Shown here piece by piece: positions 25,668 to 34,436 of a DNA stretch of 64,000 nt. The stretch comes from Bacillus rhizoplanae. Its GTDB lineage: Bacteria > Bacillota > Bacilli > Bacillales > Bacillaceae_G. The translations under genes were made by a program, and so were the position numbers. The stretch's first letter is position 1. Each line of letters opens with the position of its first letter. The notes beneath the pieces are model-generated. The model searched no databases, was not told the DNA's origin, and saw only the letters and a program-made list of their open reading frames with translations. The stretch spans positions 248,001 through 312,000 of the forward strand of contig NZ_CAKJTI010000002.1 of NCBI RefSeq assembly GCF_917563915.1, in the 5' to 3' direction.

Positions 25668-27461
25668 ATGAAAGGGAAACTTATTGTAGTTGGCGGTGGA
25701 TTAGCCGGCTTAATGGCAACGATTAAAGCAGCGGAAGCAGGCGTGAATGTAGAACTATTCTCTTTAGTACCGGTGAAACGTTCTCACTCTGTATGTGCAC
25801 AAGGCGGCATTAACGGTGCTGTAAATACAAAAGGTGAAGGGGATTCTCCGTGGATCCACTTTGACGATACAATTTATGGAGGGGACTTCTTAGCGAACCA
25901 ACCTCCTGTAAAAGCGATGTGCGATGCAGCGCCTGGTATTATTCATTTAATGGATCGCATGGGTGTTATGTTTAACCGTACGGAAGAAGGTTTACTAGAT
26001 TTCCGTCGCTTTGGTGGAACACAGCATCACCGCACAGCATTTGCTGGTGCGACAACAGGACAACAATTATTATATGCATTAGATGAGCAAGTGCGCCGTC
26101 ATGAAGTAGCAGGTCTTGTTACGAAATATGAGGGTTGGGATTTCTTACGCGCTGTTGTGGATGACGAAGGCGTATGCCGCGGAATCGTAGCGCAAGACTT
26201 ACAATCTATGGAGATTAAAAGTTTTCCAGCAGATGCTGTAATTATGGCAACAGGGGGCCCTGGTATCATATTTGGAAAATCTACTAACTCCATTATTAAT
26301 ACAGGTACAGCAGCATCTGCTGTGTATCAGCAAGGTGCATATTATGCAAATGGTGAGTTTATTCAAATTCACCCAACAGCAATTCCGGGTGATGATAAAT
26401 TACGTCTAATGAGTGAATCTGCACGTGGTGAAGGTGGCCGCGTTTGGACATATAAAGACGGTAAACCATGGTATTTCCTTGAAGAGAAATATCCAGCATA
26501 CGGAAACCTTGTACCTCGTGATATTGCAACGCGTGAAATTTTTGATGTGTGCGTTGAGCAAAAGCTTGGTATTAATGGTGAAAACATGGTATATCTTGAT
26601 CTTTCTCATAAAGATCCGAAAGAGCTTGATATTAAACTAGGTGGTATTATTGAAATCTATGAAAAATTCATGGGTGATGATCCACGTAAAGTACCGATGA
26701 AAATCTTCCCTGCTGTTCACTATTCAATGGGCGGTCTATGGGTTGATTATAAACAAATGACAAATATTCCAGGATTATTTGCAGCAGGTGAGTGTGATTA
26801 CTCTATGCACGGTGGTAACCGACTAGGTGCTAACTCATTATTATCAGCGATTTACGGCGGTATGGTAGCGGGACCAAATGCAATTGAATATATGAAAGGT
26901 CTTTCAAAATCATCAGATGCTGTTTCATCTGCTTTATATGAGCAAAATGAATTAATCGAAACGGAAAAATTTAACAATATTTTAACGTTAGATGGTAATG
27001 AAAATGCCTATGTTCTTCATAAAGAGCTTGGAGAATGGATGACAGATAACGTAACAGTAGTTCGTGAAAATAAAAAATTATTAGAAACAGATGCGAAAAT
27101 CCAAGAGTTAATGGAGCGTTATAAACGCATTAACATTAACGATACAGCGAAATGGAGTAACCAAGGTGCTTCGTTTACACGTCAACTGGCAAATATGTTT
27201 GAATTAGCTCGTGTTATTACAATTGGTGCATATAACCGTAATGAAAGTCGCGGTGCACATTATAAACCAGAATTCCCAGATCGTGATGATGAGAACTTCT
27301 TAAAAACAACAATGGCGAAGTTTGAGGGAGCAGGAAATGCACCAGCATTCCATTACGCAGACGTTGATATTTCATTAATCGAACCACGTAAGCGTGATTA
27401 TTCTTCAAAACATGAAGTAGCTGCTAAGGGAGAAGAGAAGGGGGATAAACAGCATGTCTGA
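25668..27461 (+). CDS. sdhA: Succinate dehydrogenase flavoprotein subunit
   Basis: 597 aa, ATG behind AAGGAGTGGGAG. FAD-binding VGGGLAGLM (8-16), histidine for covalent flavin in SHSVCAQGG (about 37-45), substrate loop QHHRTAFAG and HGGNRLGANSLL. Oxidises succinate in the TCA cycle. Overlaps sdhB by 8 bp. Confidence 0.97.
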   Translation: MKGKLIVVGGGLAGLMATIKAAEAGVNVELFSLVPVKRSHSVCAQGGINGAVNTKGEGDSPWIHFDDTIYGGDFLANQPPVKAMCDAAPGIIHLMDRMGVMFNRTEEGLLDFRRFGGTQHHRTAFAGATTGQQLLYALDEQVRRHEVAGLVTKYEGWDFLRAVVDDEGVCRGIVAQDLQSMEIKSFPADAVIMATGGPGIIFGKSTNSIINTGTAASAVYQQGAYYANGEFIQIHPTAIPGDDKLRLMSESARGEGGRVWTYKDGKPWYFLEEKYPAYGNLVPRDIATREIFDVCVEQKLGINGENMVYLDLSHKDPKELDIKLGGIIEIYEKFMGDDPRKVPMKIFPAVHYSMGGLWVDYKQMTNIPGLFAAGECDYSMHGGNRLGANSLLSAIYGGMVAGPNAIEYMKGLSKSSDAVSSALYEQNELIETEKFNNILTLDGNENAYVLHKELGEWMTDNVTVVRENKKLLETDAKIQELMERYKRININDTAKWSNQGASFTRQLANMFELARVITIGAYNRNESRGAHYKPEFPDRDDENFLKTTMAKFEGAGNAPAFHYADVDISLIEPRKRDYSSKHEVAAKGEEKGDKQHV

Positions 27462-28215
27462 GAAAACAATCCGCCTTATTATTACAAGACAAGATGGTCC
27501 GAACTCACAGGAGTATGATCAAGAATTTGAAATTCCATATCGCCCAAATATGAATATCATTTCGGCATTAATGGAAATTCGCCGTAACCCTGTTGATGCA
27601 AAAGGGAATCATACAACACCTATTGCTTGGGATATGAACTGTTTAGAAGAAGTGTGCGGAGCATGTTCTATGGTGATCAACGGAAAACCACGTCAATCAT
27701 GTACAGCACTTATTGATCAACTTGAACAACCAATTCGCTTAAAACCGATGAAAACATTCCCGGTTGTTCGCGACCTGCAAGTGGATCGCAGCCGTATGTT
27801 TAATGCGTTAAAGCGCGTTAAAGCATGGATTCCGATTGATGGTACGTATGACTTAGGTCCAGGTCCAAGAATGCCAGAGAAAAAGCGTCAGTGGGCATAT
27901 GAATTATCAAAATGTATGACTTGTGGTGTATGTTTAGAATCATGTCCAAACGTAAATAGCAAATCTGACTTTATCGGTCCGGCACCGCTTTCACAAGCAC
28001 GTTTATTTAATGCACATCCAACAGGTGAAATGCATAAAGCGGACCGTTTACGTGCAATCATGGGTGATGGAGGACTTGCAAACTGCGGTAACTCACAAAA
28101 CTGCGTACAATCTTGTCCAAAAGGAATTCCATTAACGACATCGATTGCGGCTTTAAACCGTGATACAACGATTCAATCATTTAAAGACTTCTTTGGTAGT
28201 GACAATAACTATTAA
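27454..28215 (+). CDS. sdhB: Succinate dehydrogenase iron-sulfur subunit
   Basis: 253 aa. N-terminal [2Fe-2S] ferredoxin domain (CLEEVCGACSMVINGKPRQSC) and C-terminal cluster motifs CMTCGVCLESCP and CGNSQNCVQSCPKG for the remaining clusters. Completes the sdhCAB complex; a terminator follows. Confidence 0.97.
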   Translation: MSEKTIRLIITRQDGPNSQEYDQEFEIPYRPNMNIISALMEIRRNPVDAKGNHTTPIAWDMNCLEEVCGACSMVINGKPRQSCTALIDQLEQPIRLKPMKTFPVVRDLQVDRSRMFNALKRVKAWIPIDGTYDLGPGPRMPEKKRQWAYELSKCMTCGVCLESCPNVNSKSDFIGPAPLSQARLFNAHPTGEMHKADRLRAIMGDGGLANCGNSQNCVQSCPKGIPLTTSIAALNRDTTIQSFKDFFGSDNNY

Positions 28216-28223
28216 TCTAATCT

Positions 28224-28254
28224 ATATTGCCTCTTCAGTTTGAAGAGGCAATAT
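28224..28254 (+). terminator. sdhCAB terminator
   Basis: ATATTGCCTCTTCA-gtt-TGAAGAGGCAATAT then TTATAT. Confidence 0.85.
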
Positions 28255-28402
28255 TTATATCATTCTTATTTAAGTTACTTAATTATATGTTTACATCTGA
28301 GTATACTTATTCTTACTTTAATAGATCGTAATTTTATAGGTTTTTAATTCAGAAAAATCAAATAATATAAAATGAGAGAAATTTTAAAGGAGATGAATAG
28401 TT

Positions 28403-28855
28403 GTGAAGAAGATTCATTATATTGAACACTTTGAGCAATGGGAAAGTACATTTTCATTCTACATCCCTATAAAGGTTCGTTTTCGTGAAACAGATATGTT
28501 TGGACATATGAATAACGGTGTTGCGTTTACTTATTTTGAAGAAGCTCGTATTGAGTTTTTTAAAGAGCTTGGCTTTATGCAAGAGTGGGTACATGAAGCA
28601 TCGGAAACAATGATTGTAGTGGCGGACTTACAATGTAATTTTTTGAAGCAAGTGTTCTTTGATGAGAACTTGAAAGTGTATGTAAAAGCTGAGAACGTCG
28701 GAAATTCTTCTTTGGATTTGCATTATATGGTAAGGAACGAAGCGGGAGAGATTTGTTTGATGGGGCGAGGGGCACTGGTGCAAGCTTCTAAAAAAACAGG
28801 AAAAGGAGTACCTTGGCCAGCGGAATGGAAACAACGGTTATTAGACAAAAAATAA
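28403..28855 (+). CDS. ysmA: Hot-dog-fold acyl-CoA thioesterase
   Basis: 150 aa from GTG 28403 (AAAGGAGATG upstream). 4-hydroxybenzoyl-CoA thioesterase family: catalytic aspartate in RFRETDMFGHMNNGVAFTYF (D and H conserved). Position after sdhB and before gerE is that of B. subtilis ysmA. Acyl chain preference unknown. Confidence 0.85.
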   Translation: MKKIHYIEHFEQWESTFSFYIPIKVRFRETDMFGHMNNGVAFTYFEEARIEFFKELGFMQEWVHEASETMIVVADLQCNFLKQVFFDENLKVYVKAENVGNSSLDLHYMVRNEAGEICLMGRGALVQASKKTGKGVPWPAEWKQRLLDKK

Positions 28856-28881
28856 GAGGGCGCGTCGCCCTCTTATTTTTT
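28847..28881. terminator. Bidirectional terminator between ysmA and the VanY-type gene
   Basis: AATAAGAGGGCG-cgt-CGCCCTCTTATT with A6 and T6 flanks; overlaps both stop codons. Confidence 0.9.
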
Positions 28882-29679
28882 GTCTCCCATTGCTTCTTCT
28901 AATGTCAGATGATGCTCGTATAAATATGTAGCCTGCGGATTGCCGACAAAACGAAGATGCCACGGTTCATAATCATATCCTGTAATGTCTGTTTTATCTT
29001 CTGGATAGCGAATGACAAATCCGAATTCGTGAGCATGCTCTGCTACCCACTTTCCTTCAGGTGTTTCTCCAAATATCGGCTCCAATTGAAATTTTGCTGA
29101 TTTAGAGCTAATATCCATGGCAAGTCCAGTTTGATGTTCGCTTGTCCCTGGAATGGCGCTTAATGCATCAGCAGCCTTTTTTCCTTGACGATTTACATAT
29201 GTATTATGCAATGACTCTTGTCGTTTGTAAGAGCGAAATCCAGATACTGCAGTAAGTTCAATCCCTTGCTGTTTTGCAGCTTTAAACATTTCTTCTAGGG
29301 CATCCGCTGCCGGTTTACGAAGTAATGTTTTTTCTTTATCTTCCAGACTGAGAAATGGAACATTTGGTTTTGTTAAATCGCGTGGTGTGTAGGAATCTGG
29401 GAGTTTGCGATGTTTGTTTACTAAAACGAGTAATGAATCAGTGTTATTTACAAGTGCGTATTGTTCATCGGTTTTTTTAGCTGTTGCACTTGCTTTTGGA
29501 AATGGAGGAATCTCCTCTTTTGGATGTTTAGCCTGCTTATTTGTTTCAACTGCTTCTGCTTGATTATGTATATTTCCTGTAAAAGCTTTGGAACCAAAAT
29601 TTATTAAAGAAATAACAATGAGCATCATAATTGAAATTAAAATTGTTCTTTTTATAGTTGTTTTTTTCATAATTTTCAA
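28873..29679 (-). CDS. VanY-type D-alanyl-D-alanine carboxypeptidase
   Basis: 268 aa. N-terminal membrane anchor or signal (about 8-27), a charged linker, then a zinc peptidase of the VanY/LAS family: SGFRSYKRQ, SEHQTGLAMDIS (SxHxxGxAxD) and EPWHLRF (ExxH), with H, D and H as zinc ligands. Trims D-Ala from peptidoglycan stem peptides outside the cell. The start is TTG 29679 (GGA 10 bp upstream) or ATG 29670. Inserted, relative to B. subtilis, between ysmA and gerE. Confidence 0.9.
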   Translation of the reverse strand: MKIMKKTTIKRTILISIMMLIVISLINFGSKAFTGNIHNQAEAVETNKQAKHPKEEIPPFPKASATAKKTDEQYALVNNTDSLLVLVNKHRKLPDSYTPRDLTKPNVPFLSLEDKEKTLLRKPAADALEEMFKAAKQQGIELTAVSGFRSYKRQESLHNTYVNRQGKKAADALSAIPGTSEHQTGLAMDISSKSAKFQLEPIFGETPEGKWVAEHAHEFGFVIRYPEDKTDITGYDYEPWHLRFVGNPQATYLYEHHLTLEEAMGDKK

Positions 29680-29948
29680 CCAGTTTATTCCTTTCTAAAA
29701 TACTAGTACTTTATTATCTTTTTATATTATAAGTCTATCGTATATGAAAAGAAATAAAGGAGTTCCGATGTAACGAAATTGAAAAAAATTTGTAAAAAAT
29801 AGTCGTTTTTTATGTTTTTTTAAAATTAACATATTTACAATCTTTCATAATTTTTCTTTTTATGTAATATATATTCATAGGACGATGTAACGATTATCTT
29901 GTGATATGTAGCTTGTTATTGTATCGAACAATCTAGGAGGGAACAATA

Positions 29949-30192
29949 ATGGATTTGGCATCAATCATTGGAATTATCCTTGCGATAATTGCTGTTGTAG
30001 TAGGAATGGTTTTGAAAGGAGCTGCACTTAATGCGCTGTTAATTTTATGAAAGTATTGCTCCAAAATAAACAATTACTTCCGGAAAAATTTAGTGCAATT
30101 GGCTACGGAGAATATCGTCCTGTCGCACCGAATGATACACCGGAAGGAAGAGCGAAAAATAGACGAGTAGAAATATTTATTTTACCTCTTAT
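29949..30192 (+). pseudogene. Collapsed motP-motS operon: MotP N-terminus joined to MotS C-terminus
   Basis: ATG 29949 (CTAGGAGGG upstream) opens the start of a MotA/MotP stator protein, MDLASIIGIILAIIAVVVGM then VLKGAALNALL, and stops at TGA 30048-30050 after 33 codons. Overlapping it in another frame from about 30035 comes AVNFMKVLLQNKQLLPEKFS and IGYGEYRPVAPNDTPEGRAK NRRVEIFIL (shown with a break), the C-terminal OmpA-like end of MotB/MotS. The two genes are normally adjacent in this order, so one deletion of about 1.4 kb removed the rest of motP and most of motS. The sodium-type stator is therefore absent from this locus. Confidence 0.85.
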
Positions 30193-30195
30193 AAA

Positions 30196-30232
30196 AAATA
30201 AAGGGTGGCGTAGTGCCGTCCTTTATTCTTTT
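30196..30232. terminator. Terminator between the mot remnant and the acid phosphatase gene
   Basis: AAATAAAGGGTGGCG-tagtg-CCGTCCTTTATT-type stem with A- and T-rich flanks, usable on both strands; the MotS frame now reads through it to 30301. Confidence 0.65.
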
Positions 30233-31038
30233 ACTTCGAATAATTTTAAGTTGTCCCTGCGAATTTTATCTTTTTCTGCATCTGATTTTTTTAAGTCATA
30301 GTTATATAAAGCGCCTTCCCAATCGCCGTACATTGGATTTGGGAAAATAATGAATTTCTCGCCAAATTGATCTTTCGTTTCTTCTACTGCTTTATTACGA
30401 TCTTGTACGGATTTTGCATCAAATCCACTGAAATCTGATAAATTGTCACCAAATAATAAGACGATATCATGCGTTGTTGAAACGAGTTCTCTACGCTTTT
30501 CTTTTCCTTCTTCTTTCGGTTCTTGTAGTAAAATGTGCTCTGTCTTTGCTTGCGGGGCACCAATGCGTTCTAAATTTTTAACGGTTGCATCGAGTTGGTT
30601 TGTTTTACGATTTGAAATGTAGTAAATGTCCACACCTTTTGATTCTGCATATTTTAAGAAATCAAGTGCACCAGGAAGAGCTGCTGCATCTGCTTGATTA
30701 ACCCATTCATCCCATTTATAAGGATAGCCTTTTCCTGTTTTTATTGTCATTGCTTGGTATGGACTATTATCTAAAACGGTTTCGTCTAAGTCTAGTACAA
30801 CAGCTGGTTTCTTGCTTGTCCCTTTTGCAAGAGCAGCATCTAGCTTAAGTGTGCCGATGTTGTAGCCTTGATGGTATAATGCTTTTGCTTCACCAGCTGT
30901 TTGATACCATAAATTAGCCATTATTTGTTGATCTGTTAATTTGACTGTTGCTTCTTTTGCTGTAACCTCGTAAGTTGTCAAGGATGTTGATAATAATACA
31001 ACAGATAGTAGAGTTGCAAACTTTCGTTTGTTTTGCAT
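30223..31038 (-). CDS. Secreted HAD acid phosphatase, lipoprotein e(P4) family
   Basis: 271 aa, ATG behind AGGAGGATAC. Signal peptide about 1-27 without a lipobox cysteine, so the mature enzyme is probably secreted rather than lipidated. DLDETVLDNS (D83 and D85 catalytic) and FGDNLSDF give the class C acid phosphatase / 5'-nucleotidase fold; release of phosphate from nucleotides (including NMN-type substrates) is the family role. A PlcR-box-like palindrome lies upstream at 31106. Confidence 0.9.
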   Translation of the reverse strand: MQNKRKFATLLSVVLLSTSLTTYEVTAKEATVKLTDQQIMANLWYQTAGEAKALYHQGYNIGTLKLDAALAKGTSKKPAVVLDLDETVLDNSPYQAMTIKTGKGYPYKWDEWVNQADAAALPGALDFLKYAESKGVDIYYISNRKTNQLDATVKNLERIGAPQAKTEHILLQEPKEEGKEKRRELVSTTHDIVLLFGDNLSDFSGFDAKSVQDRNKAVEETKDQFGEKFIIFPNPMYGDWEGALYNYDLKKSDAEKDKIRRDNLKLFEVKE

Positions 31039-31105
31039 ATGTATCCTCCTAGGTGTGTATGTGGAATATATTCAAGGGACTTCAAATATATTTTTCTGTT
31101 ACAAT

Positions 31106-31121
31106 TATGAGTCTATACATA
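31106..31121. promoter_or_regulatory. PlcR-box-like palindrome
   Basis: TATGAGTCTATACATA agrees with the PlcR box TATGNAN4TNCATA except at position 6 (G for A). It lies 68 bp before the acid phosphatase start, between divergent genes. PlcR controls secreted enzymes in this group, but one mismatch leaves this unproved. Confidence 0.3.
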
Positions 31122-31230
31122 GTATGTATAATGTTTTTTACTTTATATGATGAAGGAAAATAGTATATAATAAAGGATACGTTATTTTTAAATAGATGAG
31201 AGAGAATGAACATAAAGGAGGGGGATACAA

Positions 31231-31662
31231 GTGGGGATTAGTAGTCGTTTTACAGTAGCTGTTCATATGTTAACATTGCTAGAAGTCGATAAAAAATCTC
31301 GATGTACATCTGAATGGATTGCTGGCAGTGTCAATACAAACCCAGTCGTTATTCGCCGAATTACAGGAATGTTAAAAAAAGCGGGATTAGTTGATGTACA
31401 AGCTGGAAAAGGTGGTACTTCCTTAGCTCGTGATTTAAATGAAGTTACGTTACTTGATGTATATAAAGCGGTTGAAGTTGTAGAAGAAGGGCATTTATTT
31501 TCTTTTCACGATAATCCAAATGTGGAATGCCCAGTTGGAGCTAATATTCAAACTGTGTTAGAAATTATATTGTTGCAAGCGCAAGACGCGATGGAAAATG
31601 TCCTTGCAAATGTAAAGGTAAAACAGCTCGTTACAAATTTAGAAGAGAAGATACAACAATAA
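31231..31662 (+). CDS. ywnA: Rrf2-family transcriptional regulator (YwnA-like)
   Basis: 143 aa from GTG 31231 (AAAGGAGGGGG upstream). Winged helix with SEWIAGSVNTNPVVIRRITG as the recognition part, then the Rrf2 dimerisation helix. Lacks the three clustered cysteines that hold an iron-sulfur cluster in IscR or NsrR, as in the YwnA subgroup. The facing gene is a YwnB-like oxidoreductase, the B. subtilis pairing, so it may control that gene. Confidence 0.8.
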   Translation: MGISSRFTVAVHMLTLLEVDKKSRCTSEWIAGSVNTNPVVIRRITGMLKKAGLVDVQAGKGGTSLARDLNEVTLLDVYKAVEVVEEGHLFSFHDNPNVECPVGANIQTVLEIILLQAQDAMENVLANVKVKQLVTNLEEKIQQ

Positions 31663-31705
31663 AAGAACCTAGCCTTGTATTGATGGAAGGCTAGGTTCTT
31701 TTTTA
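31663..31705 (+). terminator. Terminator of the Rrf2 gene
   Basis: AGAACCTAGCCTT / AAGGCTAGGTTCT then six T; the T-run merges into the left TTTAT of bcr1 copy B. Confidence 0.88.
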
Positions 31706-31794
31706 TCCCACTATTCGTGGGCCAGTAAGGTCCTCTCAAGATTCAGAGAGAAGAAAAGAAGAGAGGAGGATAACTGCTGGAAGTTTCACTTTAT
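31702..31794 (+). repeat. bcr1 repeat, copy B (internally deleted)
   Basis: TTTAT at both ends and the 5' hairpin kept, but with a covaried stem (TCCTCTC / GAGAGGA), while the GATTGGTTCAACTAACC segment and 3' hairpin are missing. The right TTTAT abuts the stop codon of the leftward YwnB-like gene. Confidence 0.8.
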
Positions 31795-32429
31795 TAGGCG
31801 TTACGTACTGTAAAACGTTGACGAGAAAATTGTGGGTTTTCTACTTCGTCTAATAAAGCAACAGCGTAGTTTGGAATTGTAATTCGGCTCTCACCGTTTT
31901 CGTCTGTTAATAGTTGATCTGTTCCTGTGACATATTTGCCTGTACGCTCACCAGGTTCAATCATCGCAGCAGGACTTAAATTCGTCCAGTTGAAATCGGA
32001 TTGTTTATACACCTGTAATGCATCGCGGTGTGCTAATGCGATTGGTTTCCACTCTGCTGGGAAGTCTGGTGTATCAACAACTTGTAAACCAGGTGCTACT
32101 TCTAAGCTACCTGCACCCCCAACTGCTACAAGACGAGAAACGCCAGCTTGTTTTGCTGCTTGTAATAAAGAGTGTGTTGCTTCTACAAGTTTCTCATCCT
32201 CACCATGTTTAGGACCAAATGCACTAATTAAAACATCATGATTTACTGCTTCTTTTGCAATACTGTCTGCATTGAAAATATCACCTGTTACAACATGTAA
32301 ATTTTCATGTGCTGTTTCTACGCGAGATGCATCGCGAACAATCGCTGTTACCTCGTGTCCACGTGTTAAAGCTTCTTCAATAATTTGTTTTCCGATATTA
32401 CCAGTTGCGCCTACTACTGCAAGTTTCAT
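31794..32429 (-). CDS. ywnB: NAD(P)H-binding oxidoreductase (YwnB-like)
   Basis: 211 aa from ATG 32429-32427 (AAGGAGA 7 bp upstream; an ATG two codons earlier lies too close). Atypical SDR/NmrA type: GATGNIGKQI at the N-terminus, no YxxxK pair in the usual place. Resembles flavin reductase or stress-related NAD(P)-binding proteins of the YwnB group. Converges on its probable regulator YwnA. Its stop codon touches the bcr1 copy. Confidence 0.8.
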   Translation of the reverse strand: MKLAVVGATGNIGKQIIEEALTRGHEVTAIVRDASRVETAHENLHVVTGDIFNADSIAKEAVNHDVLISAFGPKHGEDEKLVEATHSLLQAAKQAGVSRLVAVGGAGSLEVAPGLQVVDTPDFPAEWKPIALAHRDALQVYKQSDFNWTNLSPAAMIEPGERTGKYVTGTDQLLTDENGESRITIPNYAVALLDEVENPQFSRQRFTVRNA

Positions 32430-32552
32430 AATCATTCTCCTTTTCTACTTTGTTTTATATAAAAATGTATTTACTTTCAATTTAGTTGTAATACGTTTGG
32501 TTACAACTTCATGTAACCATTATAGTTACAACCTTAATTCTTTGTCAACATA

Positions 32553-32592
32553 AAAAACAAGTTGCTTTTTATATGGAGTAAAAGCAACTTGC
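32553..32592 (-). terminator. Terminator of the EmrE-type efflux gene
   Basis: On the minus strand CAAGTTGCTTTT / AAAAGCAACTTG followed by six T. Confidence 0.85.
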
Positions 32593-32603
32593 AGAAAAGA
32601 AAA

Positions 32604-33569
32604 TTATGCTGTTTTCTTTTGTTTTGTAACAGGGACAGAGCGGTTTAAAATGCTGTTTGCTATCATTCCAAGTATGATAATGATCATCCCAATTAAAGAT
32701 AATCCAACAGGCCAAGAACCGTTTAAAAATAGAATTTCACCGAGAACAGTAAATATCATTGTTCCTGCTTGTGTCGCCTCTACCGCTCCTAACAAGGCAA
32801 AATTGTTTTTTGCAAGGTCAGTAGCAAAGAAGAATGTCATTGTGGCAATAACGCCAGAACATAGTGCCAATAAGAAACCTTGCATGATTTGTCCAGATGT
32901 TGGTATGCCAGTTGTAGACCATCCGTAAATTGCCAATATAATACTGACGGGAAGACTGCCGATTGCCATACCTAACACACGTTGAAATGTATCTAAGCGT
33001 CCCTCGACAACCTCCATCATTTTTCTGTTACCGAAAGGATATAAGAATGCAGCGATAACTACAGGTAGGAAACCGGATAAAAATTGAGAAACAGTAATAT
33101 GCCCAGCTTCTGTTGCTTGCATGCAAATGACACCTACTAAAATAAATAAGGAAATGAGCAAGCTTCGTATTGGGATTTTACCGCGAACTCGTTTTGTTCC
33201 TGATTTCGTTTCAACTGTAATAAAAAATAGCGGAGACAATAATAAGCCAGCTAGGACTGTTATTTGCCATGTACCTGCAACGAGCCATGCAGGACTAAAT
33301 ACAGCGGCGAAGCTTAATAAGGAATAAAATCCAACGCCGGCTAATGTGCCGAAACTAATCCATGCCAAAGGGTGTCTTCGCATTTCTGTCCATAATGAAC
33401 GAAGGTTTTTGCGAAATAAGACGATAAAGAATAAAATAGGTAAAGCAAATAAAAATCGGAAAGAAGCGGTCCAAGCCCAGCTTGTGCCCGATACGTTCAT
33501 AGTCCGGTTTATAATAAATGTAGCGGAAAAAAAGGCAGATGACAAAATGCCTAATAAAATAGCGCGCAT
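32604..33569 (-). CDS. Ten-helix DMT-superfamily efflux transporter
   Basis: 321 aa with ten membrane helices in two homologous halves, of the EmrE-domain 'multidrug resistance efflux transporter' group (PF13536). Probably exports small cations or metabolites by proton exchange. Divergent from the XRE-cupin regulator, which is its likely controller; the 92-bp shared spacer carries repeated TACTATACTATAC-type sequence. Confidence 0.8.
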   Translation of the reverse strand: MRAILLGILSSAFFSATFIINRTMNVSGTSWAWTASFRFLFALPILFFIVLFRKNLRSLWTEMRRHPLAWISFGTLAGVGFYSLLSFAAVFSPAWLVAGTWQITVLAGLLLSPLFFITVETKSGTKRVRGKIPIRSLLISLFILVGVICMQATEAGHITVSQFLSGFLPVVIAAFLYPFGNRKMMEVVEGRLDTFQRVLGMAIGSLPVSIILAIYGWSTTGIPTSGQIMQGFLLALCSGVIATMTFFFATDLAKNNFALLGAVEATQAGTMIFTVLGEILFLNGSWPVGLSLIGMIIIILGMIANSILNRSVPVTKQKKTA

Positions 33570-33661
33570 TACGTTCGCTCCTTTTTATAAGAATGCATAC
33601 TATACTATACTTTATTAACGAAAAAGTAAACTATATTTTATTAGGTGGTGTGAATATACAT

Positions 33662-34237
33662 ATGCGAGAACAAGAAGATATACAGACGAAAGAAGTTATT
33701 CAGCAAGTTGGTCAGTTGTTGAGACAAATACGAAATGAACAAAAATTAAGTTTAGAAGAATTAGCGAAAAAAACTGGTGTTAGTAAATTAACATTAGGAA
33801 AAATTGAAAGGGGGGAAACAAACCCTACATTAGGCGTGATTTGGAAGATTACAAAGGGATTATCCATTCCGTTGTCACGGCTTATGGTTGTAGGAGATAC
33901 AATAAATGTTTCACGCTGTGGAGAAGGGTTTACTGTAGAGGAAGAAAATCCAACGTGGCGATTAGAGACTATATTTCGCTATGCAAAAGAAACAGGGGTG
34001 GAAATGCATCGTGCCTGTTTGCAGCCGAATAGCATATATGAAACAGATCCTCATCATGAAGGAGCCATTGAATTTGTAACAGTAATGAAAGGGAAAGTTT
34101 CCATTCAAGTTGAACAAGAAGTATATAAATTAAACGAATTTGATTCTATTCAATTTGAAGCAAATCGAAAGCATAGCTATGAAAATAAGGGAAATGAAGT
34201 GGCAGTTTTACATTTAACAATGAAATATTCATCGTAA
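33662..34237 (+). CDS. XRE-cupin transcriptional regulator
   Basis: 191 aa from ATG 33662 (AGGTGGTG about 11 bp upstream). Helix-turn-helix (SLEELAKKTGVSKLTLGKIERG, shown across a 22-residue span at about residues 30-51: key residues SLEELAKKTG and KLTLGKIERG), then a C-terminal cupin domain with H in DPHHEGAIEF. Such proteins sense a small ligand. The divergent transporter gene is the likely target. The last codons lie at the possible left edge of the TnpB element. Confidence 0.82.
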   Translation: MREQEDIQTKEVIQQVGQLLRQIRNEQKLSLEELAKKTGVSKLTLGKIERGETNPTLGVIWKITKGLSIPLSRLMVVGDTINVSRCGEGFTVEEENPTWRLETIFRYAKETGVEMHRACLQPNSIYETDPHHEGAIEFVTVMKGKVSIQVEQEVYKLNEFDSIQFEANRKHSYENKGNEVAVLHLTMKYSS

Positions 34238-34436
34238 AATAATAAAAAGGCACCGATGGCTTATCGGAAAATGGGCAAGAAAACCCCACCTTCAAAACAC
34301 GCAGGGCATAGCCCGGTTTAAGGTGGGAATGAATTGCCCCAGCATTCGTAAAAAATTTTTGGTATCGATACGAATGTATGTTCTTTTTTGCTGTTTTGTA
34401 GTATCATGAAGGTGAGAAGAGAGGGAGGTGAAAATC

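Noticed and set aside
34238-34436. A degraded tnpA upstream of tnpB
   Set aside because: The 200 bp hold only hairpins and promoter-like sequence; no HUH or tyrosine motif in any frame.
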